Assembly (NCBI GenBank): GCA_910589665.1
Contig: CAJUTR010000001.1
Location: forward strand, 82,966-138,618
Direction: 5' to 3'
Origin: an uncultured Eubacterium sp.
Lineage (GTDB): Bacteria > Bacillota > Clostridia > Lachnospirales > Lachnospiraceae
Length of the DNA stretch: 55,653 bases
Made by a program: the position numbers and the translations under genes. The notes below the pieces were generated by a model. The model searched no databases. It was not told the DNA's origin and saw nothing but the letters and a program-made list of their open reading frames with translations. Shown piece by piece: positions 25,939-34,252 of the stretch; position 1 is the first letter of the stretch; each line of letters begins with the position of its first letter.

Positions 25939-27918
25939 ATGAATTATACAAAATGCTGGCTTGCTTATGAGCCGATAAAAGAAGAGCAGAGAAAACCGTG
26001 CTACTACGAGCCGGTTCTTCTCGCCTCCGGGCGTGTCGCAGCGACGGCGGCGGAGGAATATTGTATTTCCATGAGCGAGATGTTAGAGGAGCCTGTGGAG
26101 ATGCGGCGCGGGGAACCCGTAGAGGAACCTGCGGTATATTTAGAGGTGGAGGAGGAACGGGAGACAGCGGAAGAGGACGATTCACTGGCCAGACAAACTT
26201 TCGTGATCCGCGAGGAAGAAGGAAATATCATCATCACGGGAAAATCGGAAGAGGCGCTTTTGCAAGGCGTGTTCGCGTTTACCCGTATGGTGTATCTCGG
26301 TGAGATTGACGAAAAACTGCCGTTTTTCTGTACTCCGTCGATGCCGCTCCGCATGATGGATCATTGGGATGATATGAATGGGAGCATTGAGCGCGGGTAT
26401 TCGGGAAGATCATTTTTTTACGACGATTACAAGATGATGTACAATGAGAGGATCGAGATGTATGCCCGTCTCATGGCCTCGATTGGTACAAATGCCATTA
26501 CCATCAATAATGTAAATGTCCATGAGAAGGAGACGTTTTTGATCACTGACGTGTACTTGCAGCAGGTGAAGCAGTACGCGGATCTGTTTGCCAGATACGG
26601 CATCCGGCTGTATGTCAGTGTGAATTTTGCGGCGCCGATGCAGTTGGGCGGACTTCCGGTCTGCGACCCGCTTGATCCCGATGTGGCGGCGTGGTGGAAA
26701 AAGACGGTGAAGCATGTGTATGAGGTAATACCGGAATTTGGTGGTTTTCTCGTGAAGGCGGATTCGGAAGGGCGACCGGGACCATTTACGTATGGGCGCA
26801 CCCATGCAGATGGTGCCAATATGCTGGCGAGAGCGCTGGCACCGTATGGTGGAACGCTCGTGTGGCGTTGTTTTGTGTATAATTGCGGGCAGGACTGGCG
26901 CGACCGGCAGACGGACCGCGCGAGGGCGGCTTATGATCATTTTATGGAACTGGACGGACTGTTTGATGACAATGTGATCCTTCAGATCAAGAACGGGCCC
27001 ATGGATTTTCAGGTGCGGGAGCCGGTATCGCCTCTGTTTGGCGGACTGAAAAAGACCAACATGATGCTCGAAGTACAGATCGCGCAGGAATATACAGGAC
27101 AGCAGATTGATCTGTGCTATCTGATTCCGATGTGGAAGGAGATTCTGGCGTTTGACATTGGCGGTGAGGCGACGGCGGTTTCAAAAGTCGTCTGCGGGAT
27201 TGCCGGCGTGATCAATACTGGTGATGCTGAGAACTGGACAGGAAACGATCTGGCGGCGGCCAATCTCTATGGGTATGGGCGTCTGGCGATGGATCAGACG
27301 CTTTCGGCAGAGCAGATCGCGAAAGAGTGGAGCAGGCTTTCCCTTTCGCGCGCGGCTGATGTGACTGGGACGGTCGTACCGATGCTCCTCGGCTCGTGGT
27401 CGACGTATGAAAAATACAATGCCCCGCTCGGGATCGGCTGGATGGTGACGCCGCATACCCATTACGGCCCGGACATCGACGGATACGAGTACGACCGGTG
27501 GGGAACGTACCACAGGGCAGATCTGCACGGCATCGGCGTGGACCGGACGAGCGAGGGAACCGGCTATGTGGAGCAGTACAACGAACCCTGGCGCTCACGG
27601 TATGCCGATAAGGAGACTTGTCCGGAGGAGCTTTTGCTCTTTTTCCACTATGTTCCCTATACGTATGTGCTAAAAACGGGAAAGACACTGATCCAGCACA
27701 TTTACGATACGCATTTTGAAGGCGTAGAGGAAGTGGAAGCGATGCAGAAAAAGTGGGAGGCGCTGGCAGGAAAAATATCAGACCGCTCGTTTGCATGCGT
27801 GAAGGACCGGTTTGCCAGACAGCTAGAAAACGCGAAAGAATGGCGCGATCGTGTCAACACGTATTTTTACCGGAAAAGCGGCATCGATGACGAAAAGAGA
27901 AGAACGATATATAAATAG
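25939..27918 (+). CDS. Alpha-glucuronidase, GH67
   Basis: This 659-residue protein contains family-specific stretches: 'YGIRLYVSVNFAAP', 'GGFLVKADSEGRPGPF' (with the proposed acid Glu), 'VWRCFVYNCGQDWRDRQTDRA' and 'LQIKNGPMDFQVREP'. GH67 enzymes remove (4-O-methyl-)glucuronic acid from the non-reducing end of aldouronic acids, inside the cell; no signal peptide is seen. The start is uncertain. ATG 25939 has only GGGGGA upstream, while an in-frame TTG at 25912 has an excellent AGGAGG seven bases before it and would add nine residues. It lies between GH3 and uxuA, so product glucuronate would feed the UxuA/UxuB route. Confidence 0.93.
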   Translation: MNYTKCWLAYEPIKEEQRKPCYYEPVLLASGRVAATAAEEYCISMSEMLEEPVEMRRGEPVEEPAVYLEVEEERETAEEDDSLARQTFVIREEEGNIIITGKSEEALLQGVFAFTRMVYLGEIDEKLPFFCTPSMPLRMMDHWDDMNGSIERGYSGRSFFYDDYKMMYNERIEMYARLMASIGTNAITINNVNVHEKETFLITDVYLQQVKQYADLFARYGIRLYVSVNFAAPMQLGGLPVCDPLDPDVAAWWKKTVKHVYEVIPEFGGFLVKADSEGRPGPFTYGRTHADGANMLARALAPYGGTLVWRCFVYNCGQDWRDRQTDRARAAYDHFMELDGLFDDNVILQIKNGPMDFQVREPVSPLFGGLKKTNMMLEVQIAQEYTGQQIDLCYLIPMWKEILAFDIGGEATAVSKVVCGIAGVINTGDAENWTGNDLAAANLYGYGRLAMDQTLSAEQIAKEWSRLSLSRAADVTGTVVPMLLGSWSTYEKYNAPLGIGWMVTPHTHYGPDIDGYEYDRWGTYHRADLHGIGVDRTSEGTGYVEQYNEPWRSRYADKETCPEELLLFFHYVPYTYVLKTGKTLIQHIYDTHFEGVEEVEAMQKKWEALAGKISDRSFACVKDRFARQLENAKEWRDRVNTYFYRKSGIDDEKRRTIYK

Positions 27919-27924
27919 CGGCAG

Positions 27925-27949
27925 ATTCGCTGCGCAGAGGGCAGCGAAT
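27925..27949 (+). promoter_or_regulatory. Intercistronic hairpin between GH67 and uxuA
   Basis: A perfect 9-bp stem (ATTCGCTGC with GCAGCGAAT) surrounds a seven-base loop just after the GH67 stop. No T run follows. It is likely an mRNA stability or processing element within the operon. Confidence 0.55.
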
Positions 27950-27990
27950 AGGGAAGAGACGAAAATGAACAGAAAGGAATGAGGATAGAT

Positions 27991-29067
27991 ATGGATATGA
28001 CATTAAGATGGTATGGCACGGGAAACGATAGTGTCACACTGGAACAGATTCGCCAGATACCGGGCGTCAGCGGTGTCATTACGGCGCTTCACGATATTCC
28101 GGCCGGCGAGGCCTGGACGTATGAGGATGTTATGAAGCGCAAACAGGAAGTGGAAGCGAGCGGGCTCGGCCTGATCGGCATTGAGAGCATTAACGTACAC
28201 GAAGACATAAAGATCGGGCTTCCGACGAGGGACGAACTCATTGATAATTATAATAAATCCCTTGAGGCAGTGGGAAAAGCGGGCATCCATTTGGTCTGCT
28301 ACAATTTTATGCCAGTGTTCGACTGGACGCGGACTGATCTTGCAATGCCGTTGCCGGATGGGTCTACGGCGCTTGCCTATGATTCTTCGATCATCGATGG
28401 CATCGACGCGAGTGAGATGTTCGAGCGGATCGAAAAGGCGAGCGGCGGGTTTGTCATGCCGGGCTGGGAGCCAAACCGCCGGGATGAGATCATGGATCTG
28501 TTTGACAAATATAAAGATGTGACCGCAGATAAGCTGCGGGAAAATTATAAGGTTTTTCTCGACGGGATCATGCCGACATGCGAGAAATATGAGATCAAGA
28601 TGGCGGTCCACCCGGACGATCCGGCATGGGATGTGTTCGGGCTTCCGCGCATTGTCACATGCGAGGACGACCTTTTGAAGATTGCCGCGCTTCATGACAG
28701 CATCTATAACGGGTTTACATTTTGTACGGGATCGCTCGGCAGCAATCTGAACAACGATCTGCCAAACATCATCCGCAATCCGAAGATCGCGGAGCGGATC
28801 CACTTTGCGCATATCCGCAACATCAAGTACGAGAATGACGATCTGTTTCATGAAGTATCCCATCTTTCGTCCGATGGAAATTTTGATATGTATGAGATCA
28901 TCAAGGCGCTCATTGATACCGGGTTCGACGGAGTGATCCGCCCCGACCACGGACGGATGATCTGGAATGAGCAGGCGAGGCCGGGATACGGGCTGTATGA
29001 CAGGGCGCTCGGCGTGGCTTATATTAACGGACTTTGGGAAGCAATCCAGAAGAATAGAAAAGCGTGA
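27991..29067 (+). CDS. uxuA: Mannonate dehydratase
   Basis: This 358-residue protein of the UxuA family converts D-mannonate to 2-keto-3-deoxy-D-gluconate. Typical stretches are 'LRWYGTGNDSVTLEQIRQIPGV', 'HLVCYNFMPVFDWTRTDL', 'KMAVHPDDPAWDVFGLPRI', 'FCTGSLGSN', 'HFAHIRN' and 'VIRPDHGRMI'; the His and Cys residues in these form the metal site in known enzymes. The start at 27991 has GAGG six bases upstream; an in-frame ATG at 27979 does not. uxuB follows after 114 bases containing a partial copy of this gene's 3' end. Confidence 0.96.
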   Translation: MDMTLRWYGTGNDSVTLEQIRQIPGVSGVITALHDIPAGEAWTYEDVMKRKQEVEASGLGLIGIESINVHEDIKIGLPTRDELIDNYNKSLEAVGKAGIHLVCYNFMPVFDWTRTDLAMPLPDGSTALAYDSSIIDGIDASEMFERIEKASGGFVMPGWEPNRRDEIMDLFDKYKDVTADKLRENYKVFLDGIMPTCEKYEIKMAVHPDDPAWDVFGLPRIVTCEDDLLKIAALHDSIYNGFTFCTGSLGSNLNNDLPNIIRNPKIAERIHFAHIRNIKYENDDLFHEVSHLSSDGNFDMYEIIKALIDTGFDGVIRPDHGRMIWNEQARPGYGLYDRALGVAYINGLWEAIQKNRKA

Positions 29068-29109
29068 GGAATGCAGCAGCGAAGCGGATCCTGTGTAACA
29101 GATCGGCAG

Positions 29110-29165
29110 AACGGACTTTGGGAGACAGAACCTACTATGGGAAGCGACCCAGAAGAAAAAAGCGC
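29110..29165 (+). repeat. Degenerate copy of the uxuA 3' end, in the uxuA-uxuB gap
   Basis: AACGGACTTTGGGA at 29026-29039 (inside uxuA) recurs exactly at 29110-29123, 84 bp later. GGGAAGCAATCCAGAAG (29036-29052) recurs as GGGAAGCGACCCAGAAG at 29139-29155, after a 19-base insertion. The first copied part is in the same frame as uxuA. It looks like a decayed tandem duplication of the last ~13 codons. Confidence 0.7.
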
Positions 29166-29181
29166 AGAAAAGAGGTAGATC

Positions 29182-30795
29182 ATGAAATTAACAGATTTGC
29201 AAGATGAAGTATCCGGGGTTTGGGAGGAAAAAGGCTATGAACTTCCGTCGTATGACAGGGAGGCCGTGAAAAAGAAAACATGGGAGGCGCCGGCCTGGGT
29301 TCATTTTGGGGCTGGAAATATCTTTCGTGCTTTCCCGGCGGAACTTCTCCAGCGGTTATTGAATGCGGGCGAGTACGATAAGGGCGTGATCGTGGCGGAG
29401 AGTTTTGATCACGAGATCATTTCAAAAGCTTACAAGCCGTATGACAGCCTGAGCCTGTCTGTCGTGTTAAAAGCGGACGGGACGATTGAGAAAAAAGTGG
29501 TGGGAAGTGTAGTGGAAGCGCTCGTGGCAGACCAGGCGGAGCCGGCAGATTTTGCGCGGCTGTTTGAAATCTTTGACTGTCCGTCGCTGCAGATGGCGAG
29601 CTTTACGATCACTGAAAAAGGATACAGCATTTACGACGGAAAGGGGAACATTCTTCCCGTTGTTGAGGCAGGTTTTCAGGCGAAGCCGGAGGATCAGGGT
29701 CATCTGATGGGGCGTGTGGCAGCTCTCTGCTATCGAAGGTTCCAGACGTGCGGGGCGCCGCTGGCACTTTCGAGCATGGACAATTGTTCCCATAACGGCG
29801 ATAAATTAAAGGCCGGTGTGATGGCGTTTGTCGATGCCTGGATCAGGAATGGGATCGTGGAGCCAGCATTCGGGGATTACATGAAGGATGAGACAAAAGT
29901 TTCGTTCCCGTGGTCGATGATCGATAAAATCACACCGCGGCCAGATGAGAATGTAAAGAACATGCTGGAGACGGACGGGTTTGAGGATACGGAATTGATC
30001 ATCACAAACCGCAATACCTATACGTCACCGTTTGTAAATTCGGAAGAGACGGGCTATCTCGTTATAGAAGATAAATTCCCGAACGGAAGACCGCCGCTTG
30101 AGAAGGCTGGTATTTTGTTTACGGACCGGGAAACGGTGGACAAGGTGGAAAAAATGAAGGTATGTACGTGCCTGAACCCGCTGCACACAGCGCTTGCTAT
30201 CTACGGATGCCTGCTCTCCCACACGTCCATCCACGAGGAGATGGAAGATGCACAGTTATCGGCGCTGATCGAGAAGATGTGTTATCAAGAGGGGATGCCA
30301 GTCGTAGTAGATCCCGGTATCATCGATCCGAAGGAGTTTGCGGACGCCGTACTTCGGCTTCGTCTCCCGAATCCGTTTATGCCGGATTCGCCGCAGCGTA
30401 TCGTAACGGATACGTCGCAGAAGCTTCCGATCCGTTTTGGCGAGACGATCAAGGCATATGAGGCAAGCGGGACATTGCAGGTGGATTCCCTGACGCTGAT
30501 CCCGCTCGTCCTTGCTGGGTGGTGCCGCTATCTGATGGGACTGGACGACGAAGGGAAGCCATTTGAGCAAAGTTCCGACCCGAGGCTTGATGAGGTGAAG
30601 GAATATGTCGCGGATGTCAGGCTGGGAGAGGATACCGATGTACATCTGGTACTTGAGCCGATCCTGTCAGATGCGACGATATTTGCGGTTGATCTGTATG
30701 ACGCAGGACTCGGTGAGAAGATCGAGGGCATGTTTGCGGAACTGACGGCCGGAACGGGCGCCGTGCGGGCGACGCTGAAGAAATATACGGCGTAA
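29182..30795 (+). CDS. uxuB: Fructuronate reductase (D-mannonate oxidoreductase)
   Basis: This 537-residue member of the mannitol dehydrogenase family has the nucleotide-binding N-terminal motif 'VHFGAGNIFRAF' near residue 40 and the catalytic-domain signature region 'CLNPLHTALAIYGCLL' with 'FPWSMIDKITPRP'. It interconverts D-fructuronate and D-mannonate with NAD(H) in the cytoplasm. Its position after uxuA supports fructuronate over mannitol, tagaturonate or other substrates. GAGG lies upstream of the ATG ('AAAAGAGGTAGATC'). A strong terminator follows, so this is the last gene of the carbohydrate operon. Confidence 0.92.
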   Translation: MKLTDLQDEVSGVWEEKGYELPSYDREAVKKKTWEAPAWVHFGAGNIFRAFPAELLQRLLNAGEYDKGVIVAESFDHEIISKAYKPYDSLSLSVVLKADGTIEKKVVGSVVEALVADQAEPADFARLFEIFDCPSLQMASFTITEKGYSIYDGKGNILPVVEAGFQAKPEDQGHLMGRVAALCYRRFQTCGAPLALSSMDNCSHNGDKLKAGVMAFVDAWIRNGIVEPAFGDYMKDETKVSFPWSMIDKITPRPDENVKNMLETDGFEDTELIITNRNTYTSPFVNSEETGYLVIEDKFPNGRPPLEKAGILFTDRETVDKVEKMKVCTCLNPLHTALAIYGCLLSHTSIHEEMEDAQLSALIEKMCYQEGMPVVVDPGIIDPKEFADAVLRLRLPNPFMPDSPQRIVTDTSQKLPIRFGETIKAYEASGTLQVDSLTLIPLVLAGWCRYLMGLDDEGKPFEQSSDPRLDEVKEYVADVRLGEDTDVHLVLEPILSDATIFAVDLYDAGLGEKIEGMFAELTAGTGAVRATLKKYTA

Positions 30796-30850
30796 AGAAT
30801 ATGCTGCATGGAGGAGCATGCGGGATAAAAAAGCATGGTAAAAAATATCG

Positions 30851-30890
30851 CACCCTCACGAGGTAAGTACGTGGGGGTGATGTTTTTTTG
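30851..30890. terminator. Bidirectional terminator between uxuB and sigG
   Basis: CACCCTCACG (30851-30860) pairs with CGTGGGGGTG (30870-30879; one G-T pair). A T run (30883-30889) follows on the plus strand, and an A-rich tract before it (30839-30845) becomes a T run on the minus strand. It can end both the carbohydrate operon and the convergent sigG transcript. Confidence 0.9.
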
Positions 30891-30900
30891 TTTCGTGTTT

Positions 30901-31677
30901 TCATGCCAATTCTGATTTCATGATGCCGAGCGCGTTTTTCTCAAGCCGGGATACCTGCGCTTGCGAAATGTGGATCTCCTCGGCCACTTCCATCTGTGTT
31001 TTCCCCTGGAAATAACGCAGATCAATGATATTTTTCTCCCGTTCCGGCAGCGATTTCATTGCTTCCTGCAGGGAAATCATTTCTACCCATGTAGATTCTT
31101 TGTTTTTTGTGTCGCTGATCTGATCCATGATATATAACGTATCACCGCCCTCGGAATATACGGGTTCATAAAGCGAGACCGGACTCTGGATCGCATCGAG
31201 CGCAAAAACGATATCCTCCGCCGGCACATCCAGTTCTTTGGCAATATCTTCGATCGTAGGCTCGTGGTCAGTCCGTTTCATCATCGCTTCTTTTGTGTAG
31301 ATCGCTTTGTAGGCGATGTCGCGCAGGGAGCGGCTCACCCGGATCGAGTTGTTGTCCCGCAGGAATCGCCGCACTTCCCCGATGATCATAGGAACCGCGT
31401 ACGTGCTGAACTTTACGTTCATCGTAACATCAAAATTGTCAATCGCTTTGATCAGGCCGATGCAGCCGATCTGAAACAGGTCGTCGATGTTTTCATTCGC
31501 ATTCGTAAAGCGCTGGATGATGCTGAGGACGAGGCGGAGATTTCCCTTGATGTACCTTTCCCTGGCCTGTTTGTTCCCTTTGGCAATCTCCTGGAACAAT
31601 GTTTCTTTTTCCTCTTCGCTCAAGAGCGGAAGTTTACTTGTATTTACGCCGCATATTTCAACTTTATATTGTGCCAT
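30901..31677 (-). CDS. sigG: RNA polymerase sporulation sigma factor SigG
   Basis: This 258-residue sigma-70 family protein directs late forespore transcription. The N-terminus 'MAQYKVEICGVNTSKLP' is characteristic of sigma G. Region 2 is seen in 'NLRLVLSIIQRFTNANENIDDLFQIGCIGLIKAIDNF', region 3 in 'PTIEDIAKELDVPAEDI', and the region 4 helix-turn-helix in 'TQMEVAEEIHISQAQVSRLEKNAL'. The start at 31677 gives the family's usual length and has GAGGT seven bases upstream; the open frame extends 29 codons further but that part is not conserved sequence. spoIIGA-sigE, often next to sigG, are not here. Presence of this gene implies a spore-forming lineage. Confidence 0.96.
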   Translation of the reverse strand: MAQYKVEICGVNTSKLPLLSEEEKETLFQEIAKGNKQARERYIKGNLRLVLSIIQRFTNANENIDDLFQIGCIGLIKAIDNFDVTMNVKFSTYAVPMIIGEVRRFLRDNNSIRVSRSLRDIAYKAIYTKEAMMKRTDHEPTIEDIAKELDVPAEDIVFALDAIQSPVSLYEPVYSEGGDTLYIMDQISDTKNKESTWVEMISLQEAMKSLPEREKNIIDLRYFQGKTQMEVAEEIHISQAQVSRLEKNALGIMKSELA

Positions 31678-31795
31678 GTCAGATACCTCGCCAAAAAGAT
31701 TTAAAGATTTTTCTAAGAGATATTTTGCGCATAAACGAATGAAATATTCTCCGGACACATACATTTATAAAAATAAATTTTGCGTGGTTTTGACA

Positions 31796-32050
31796 ATGCG
31801 GATTTGTGATCTCAGGGAAAAAGAAGTCATCAATGTATGCGATGGGGAGAGGCTCGGTTATGTGGAGGATATGATCTTTGACCTCTGCAAGGGGTGCATC
31901 ACCCATATTATCGTGCCCGGCCCGTGTAAGTTTTTCGGGATATTTGGAAGAGAAGAAGAGTTTATCATTGAGCTCTCCTGTATCCGGCAGATCGGGGCGG
32001 ATGTGATCTTAGTTGAGATATCGGTAGAACGGGCCAGAAAAAAGTGTTGA
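31796..32050 (+). CDS. YlmC/YmxH family sporulation protein (PRC-barrel)
   Basis: This 84-residue protein has 'MRICDLREKEVINVCDGERLGYVEDMIFDL' at the N-terminus, the typical start of YlmC/YmxH proteins. The fold is a small PRC barrel; the molecular role is unknown, though relatives are linked to sporulation. It is divergent from sigG. No good ribosome site is visible before the ATG at 31796 (upstream is TGGTTTTGACA), so translation may be weak or leaderless. The open frame extends far upstream but only as the antisense of sigG. Confidence 0.85.
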   Translation: MRICDLREKEVINVCDGERLGYVEDMIFDLCKGCITHIIVPGPCKFFGIFGREEEFIIELSCIRQIGADVILVEISVERARKKC

Positions 32051-32066
32051 GAAAAGAAAAAAATAC

Positions 32067-32095
32067 TTTACGGCGGGGGCATTTTCTATTATGAT
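32067..32095 (+). promoter_or_regulatory. Probable nrdR promoter
   Basis: TTTACG (32067-32072), 17 bases, TATGAT (32090-32095). It is about 75 bases before the nrdR start. The -35 box is a partial match. Confidence 0.55.
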
Positions 32096-32172
32096 AGTAA
32101 TGGCTTAACATTTGAAATTGCGTAGGAAAAGCAAAAGCGGGCGTTGCTCGCTTGGCGGAAATGAGGTAAAAT

Positions 32173-32628
32173 ATGAAATGTCCATTTTGCGGAGAAGAAA
32201 ATACAAAGGTGATCGATTCCAGACCGGCGGATGATAACAATTCCATCCGCCGGAGAAGACAGTGCGAAAAGTGCAGTAAGCGGTTTACCACCTATGAGAA
32301 ACTTGAGACGATCCCTCTTATTGTCATTAAAAAAGATATGGTCAGAGAGGTGTACGACCGCTCGAAGATCGAGCAGGGGATTTTCCGTTCGTGTACAAAA
32401 CTGCCGATTTCTGTCGATCAGATCAATGAGGTTGTCGAGGGTATTGAAACAGAAATTTTTAATCTCGGTGAGAAAGAGGTGTCCAGCCAGTGCATCGGGG
32501 AGATCGTAATGGCGCGCCTCAAAGATGTTCATCCGGTTGCTTACGTGAGGTTCGCCTCTATTTACCGTGAATTTAAAGACGTAAATACATTTATGGATGA
32601 GATCAAAAAAATACTGGACAACCAGTAA
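32173..32628 (+). CDS. nrdR: Transcriptional repressor NrdR
   Basis: This 151-residue protein has an N-terminal zinc ribbon (Cys3, Cys6, Cys31, Cys34 in 'CPFCGEENTKVIDSR' and 'RRRRQCEKCSKRFTTYE') and a central ATP-cone domain (about 49-139, 'IVIKKDMVREVYDRSKIEQGI'). It represses ribonucleotide reductase genes by sensing dATP/ATP. Length and order match the family closely. GAGG is six bases upstream of the ATG. Ribonucleotide reductase genes, its targets, are not in the window. Confidence 0.97.
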   Translation: MKCPFCGEENTKVIDSRPADDNNSIRRRRQCEKCSKRFTTYEKLETIPLIVIKKDMVREVYDRSKIEQGIFRSCTKLPISVDQINEVVEGIETEIFNLGEKEVSSQCIGEIVMARLKDVHPVAYVRFASIYREFKDVNTFMDEIKKILDNQ

Positions 32629-32682
32629 AGGCGGGTGCTATACTGAAGATAGGTGATTTTCTCCTTTAGATAGGAGAAAGAG

Positions 32683-34248
32683 ATGTATAGTAAAGTATGT
32701 AGCGCCGGGGTGAGCGGCCTGGAGGCACATGTGATCCAGGTAGAGGCAGACGTATCAAATGGCCTGCCGGTATTTCAGATGGTGGGGGTGCTGGCTTCGG
32801 CGGTGAAAGAAGCCAGGGAGAGAGTGCGTATCGCACTGCAAAATGCGGGATACCGCTTTCCGGCAAAGCGTATTACCGTAAACCTCTCACCAGCAGATCT
32901 GCGTAAAGATGGTTCGGGATTTGACCTGCCCATCGCTATCTCATTACTTGCCGCATTCGGCATGATTCCCATGGAAAAACTAAATAAGGTATTAGTGGTC
33001 GGGGAACTCGGTCTGGACGGAACGGTAGACGGCATCCGCGGCACGCTCGCAATGGCTGTTATGGGGAAAAAAGAGGGGTTTCATACGCTGCTCCTGCCAA
33101 GGGAAAATGCGGCGGAAGCCGCACTTGTTGACGGGATGCGCATCGTCGGCGTGGAAACGATATCTGAGGCGATCGACTACATCCGCACGGGAGCATTGGT
33201 GCACCAGGAAATATCGGTCCATCCGGACGATCTGGAGCCGGGAGATCCGTACGCCGGAGAGCCGGATTTTAGTGAGATCTATGGCCAGGAGCGGGCAAAA
33301 CGGGCTTTGGAAACGGCGGTCAGCGGAGGGCATAATGTACTGATGATCGGGGCGCCGGGCACAGGAAAGACGATGCTCGCCAGACGGATTCCTGGGATCA
33401 TGCCCCGGCTATCCAAAGAAGAGACGCTTGAACTTACGAAAATATACAGTGTAGCCGGTATGCTGGGCGAAGAGGTTTCTGTGATGAGCCGCAGGCCGTT
33501 CCGCGCGCCGCATCATACGGTTACGCCGGCTGCCCTGGCCGGCGGCGGACGGGAGCCGTTTCCGGGAGAAGTCACGCTCGCGCACCACGGCGTGCTCTTT
33601 TTGGACGAGCTGCCTGAATTTTCGAGAAACACACTGGAAATTCTGCGTCAACCGATGGAGGAGGGGAAGATCCAGATCTCGCGACTTGGAAAATGCTACG
33701 AATACCCGGCGAAGATGACCGTGGTCGGCGCGATGAACCCGTGTAAATGTGGCTATTTTCCGGATCTGAACCGATGTCGCTGCACGCTCGGGCAGGTGCA
33801 GGGGTATCTCTCCCGGCTGAGCGAGCCGCTGCTCGACCGCATCGACATCTGCGTCGAGACACAGCGGCAGGAAGGGTTGTTTGGGGGAGAGCGCGGGGAA
33901 GATAGCGCGCAGATCAGACAGCGGATCGTCAGGACAAGAAAGATTCAAATGGATCGGTATGGCAGAGAAAAAATAGAGTTAAATAGCGAACTGGACGGCC
34001 ATTTGCTGGAAAAATACTGCTTTCTACATAAAAATGAGAGACAGCTTTTAGAAGAGCTAGCGAAACGCACTGGCGTGTCGGCGCGCGGCGTGCAGCGGAT
34101 GCTCCGGGTGGCGCGTACGCTTGCCGATATGAAAGAGAAGGATCGGATCGGGGAAGTTGAACTTTTAGAAGCTTCGGCGTATAAAGTAGTCAGCCATAAG
34201 TACTGGGGAAGTGCGGATGTGTATGATGAGGGAATGATGCGGGGGTGA
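32683..34248 (+). CDS. comM: YifB/ComM family Mg-chelatase-like AAA+ ATPase
   Basis: The 521-residue protein has an N-terminal Lon-protease-like fold (1-165; 'LPVFQMVGV', 'KRITVNLSPADLRKDGSGFDLPIA'). An AAA+ core follows with Walker A 'GAPGTGKTMLARR', Walker B 'GVLFLDELPEF' and a C-rich insertion 'NPCKCGYFPDLNRCRC', then a C-terminal helical domain. In transformable bacteria ComM promotes branch migration during uptake-DNA integration. The location directly before dprA fits a role in DNA uptake or recombination. The start is supported by AGGAGAAAGAG. Confidence 0.93.
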   Translation: MYSKVCSAGVSGLEAHVIQVEADVSNGLPVFQMVGVLASAVKEARERVRIALQNAGYRFPAKRITVNLSPADLRKDGSGFDLPIAISLLAAFGMIPMEKLNKVLVVGELGLDGTVDGIRGTLAMAVMGKKEGFHTLLLPRENAAEAALVDGMRIVGVETISEAIDYIRTGALVHQEISVHPDDLEPGDPYAGEPDFSEIYGQERAKRALETAVSGGHNVLMIGAPGTGKTMLARRIPGIMPRLSKEETLELTKIYSVAGMLGEEVSVMSRRPFRAPHHTVTPAALAGGGREPFPGEVTLAHHGVLFLDELPEFSRNTLEILRQPMEEGKIQISRLGKCYEYPAKMTVVGAMNPCKCGYFPDLNRCRCTLGQVQGYLSRLSEPLLDRIDICVETQRQEGLFGGERGEDSAQIRQRIVRTRKIQMDRYGREKIELNSELDGHLLEKYCFLHKNERQLLEELAKRTGVSARGVQRMLRVARTLADMKEKDRIGEVELLEASAYKVVSHKYWGSADVYDEGMMRG

Positions 34249-34252
34249 CAGC

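Noticed and set aside
28003..28950. 315-codon minus-strand open frame opposite uxuA
   Set aside because: It is fully antisense to a clearly conserved enzyme gene and its translation is Arg/His/Ile-rich without domains.
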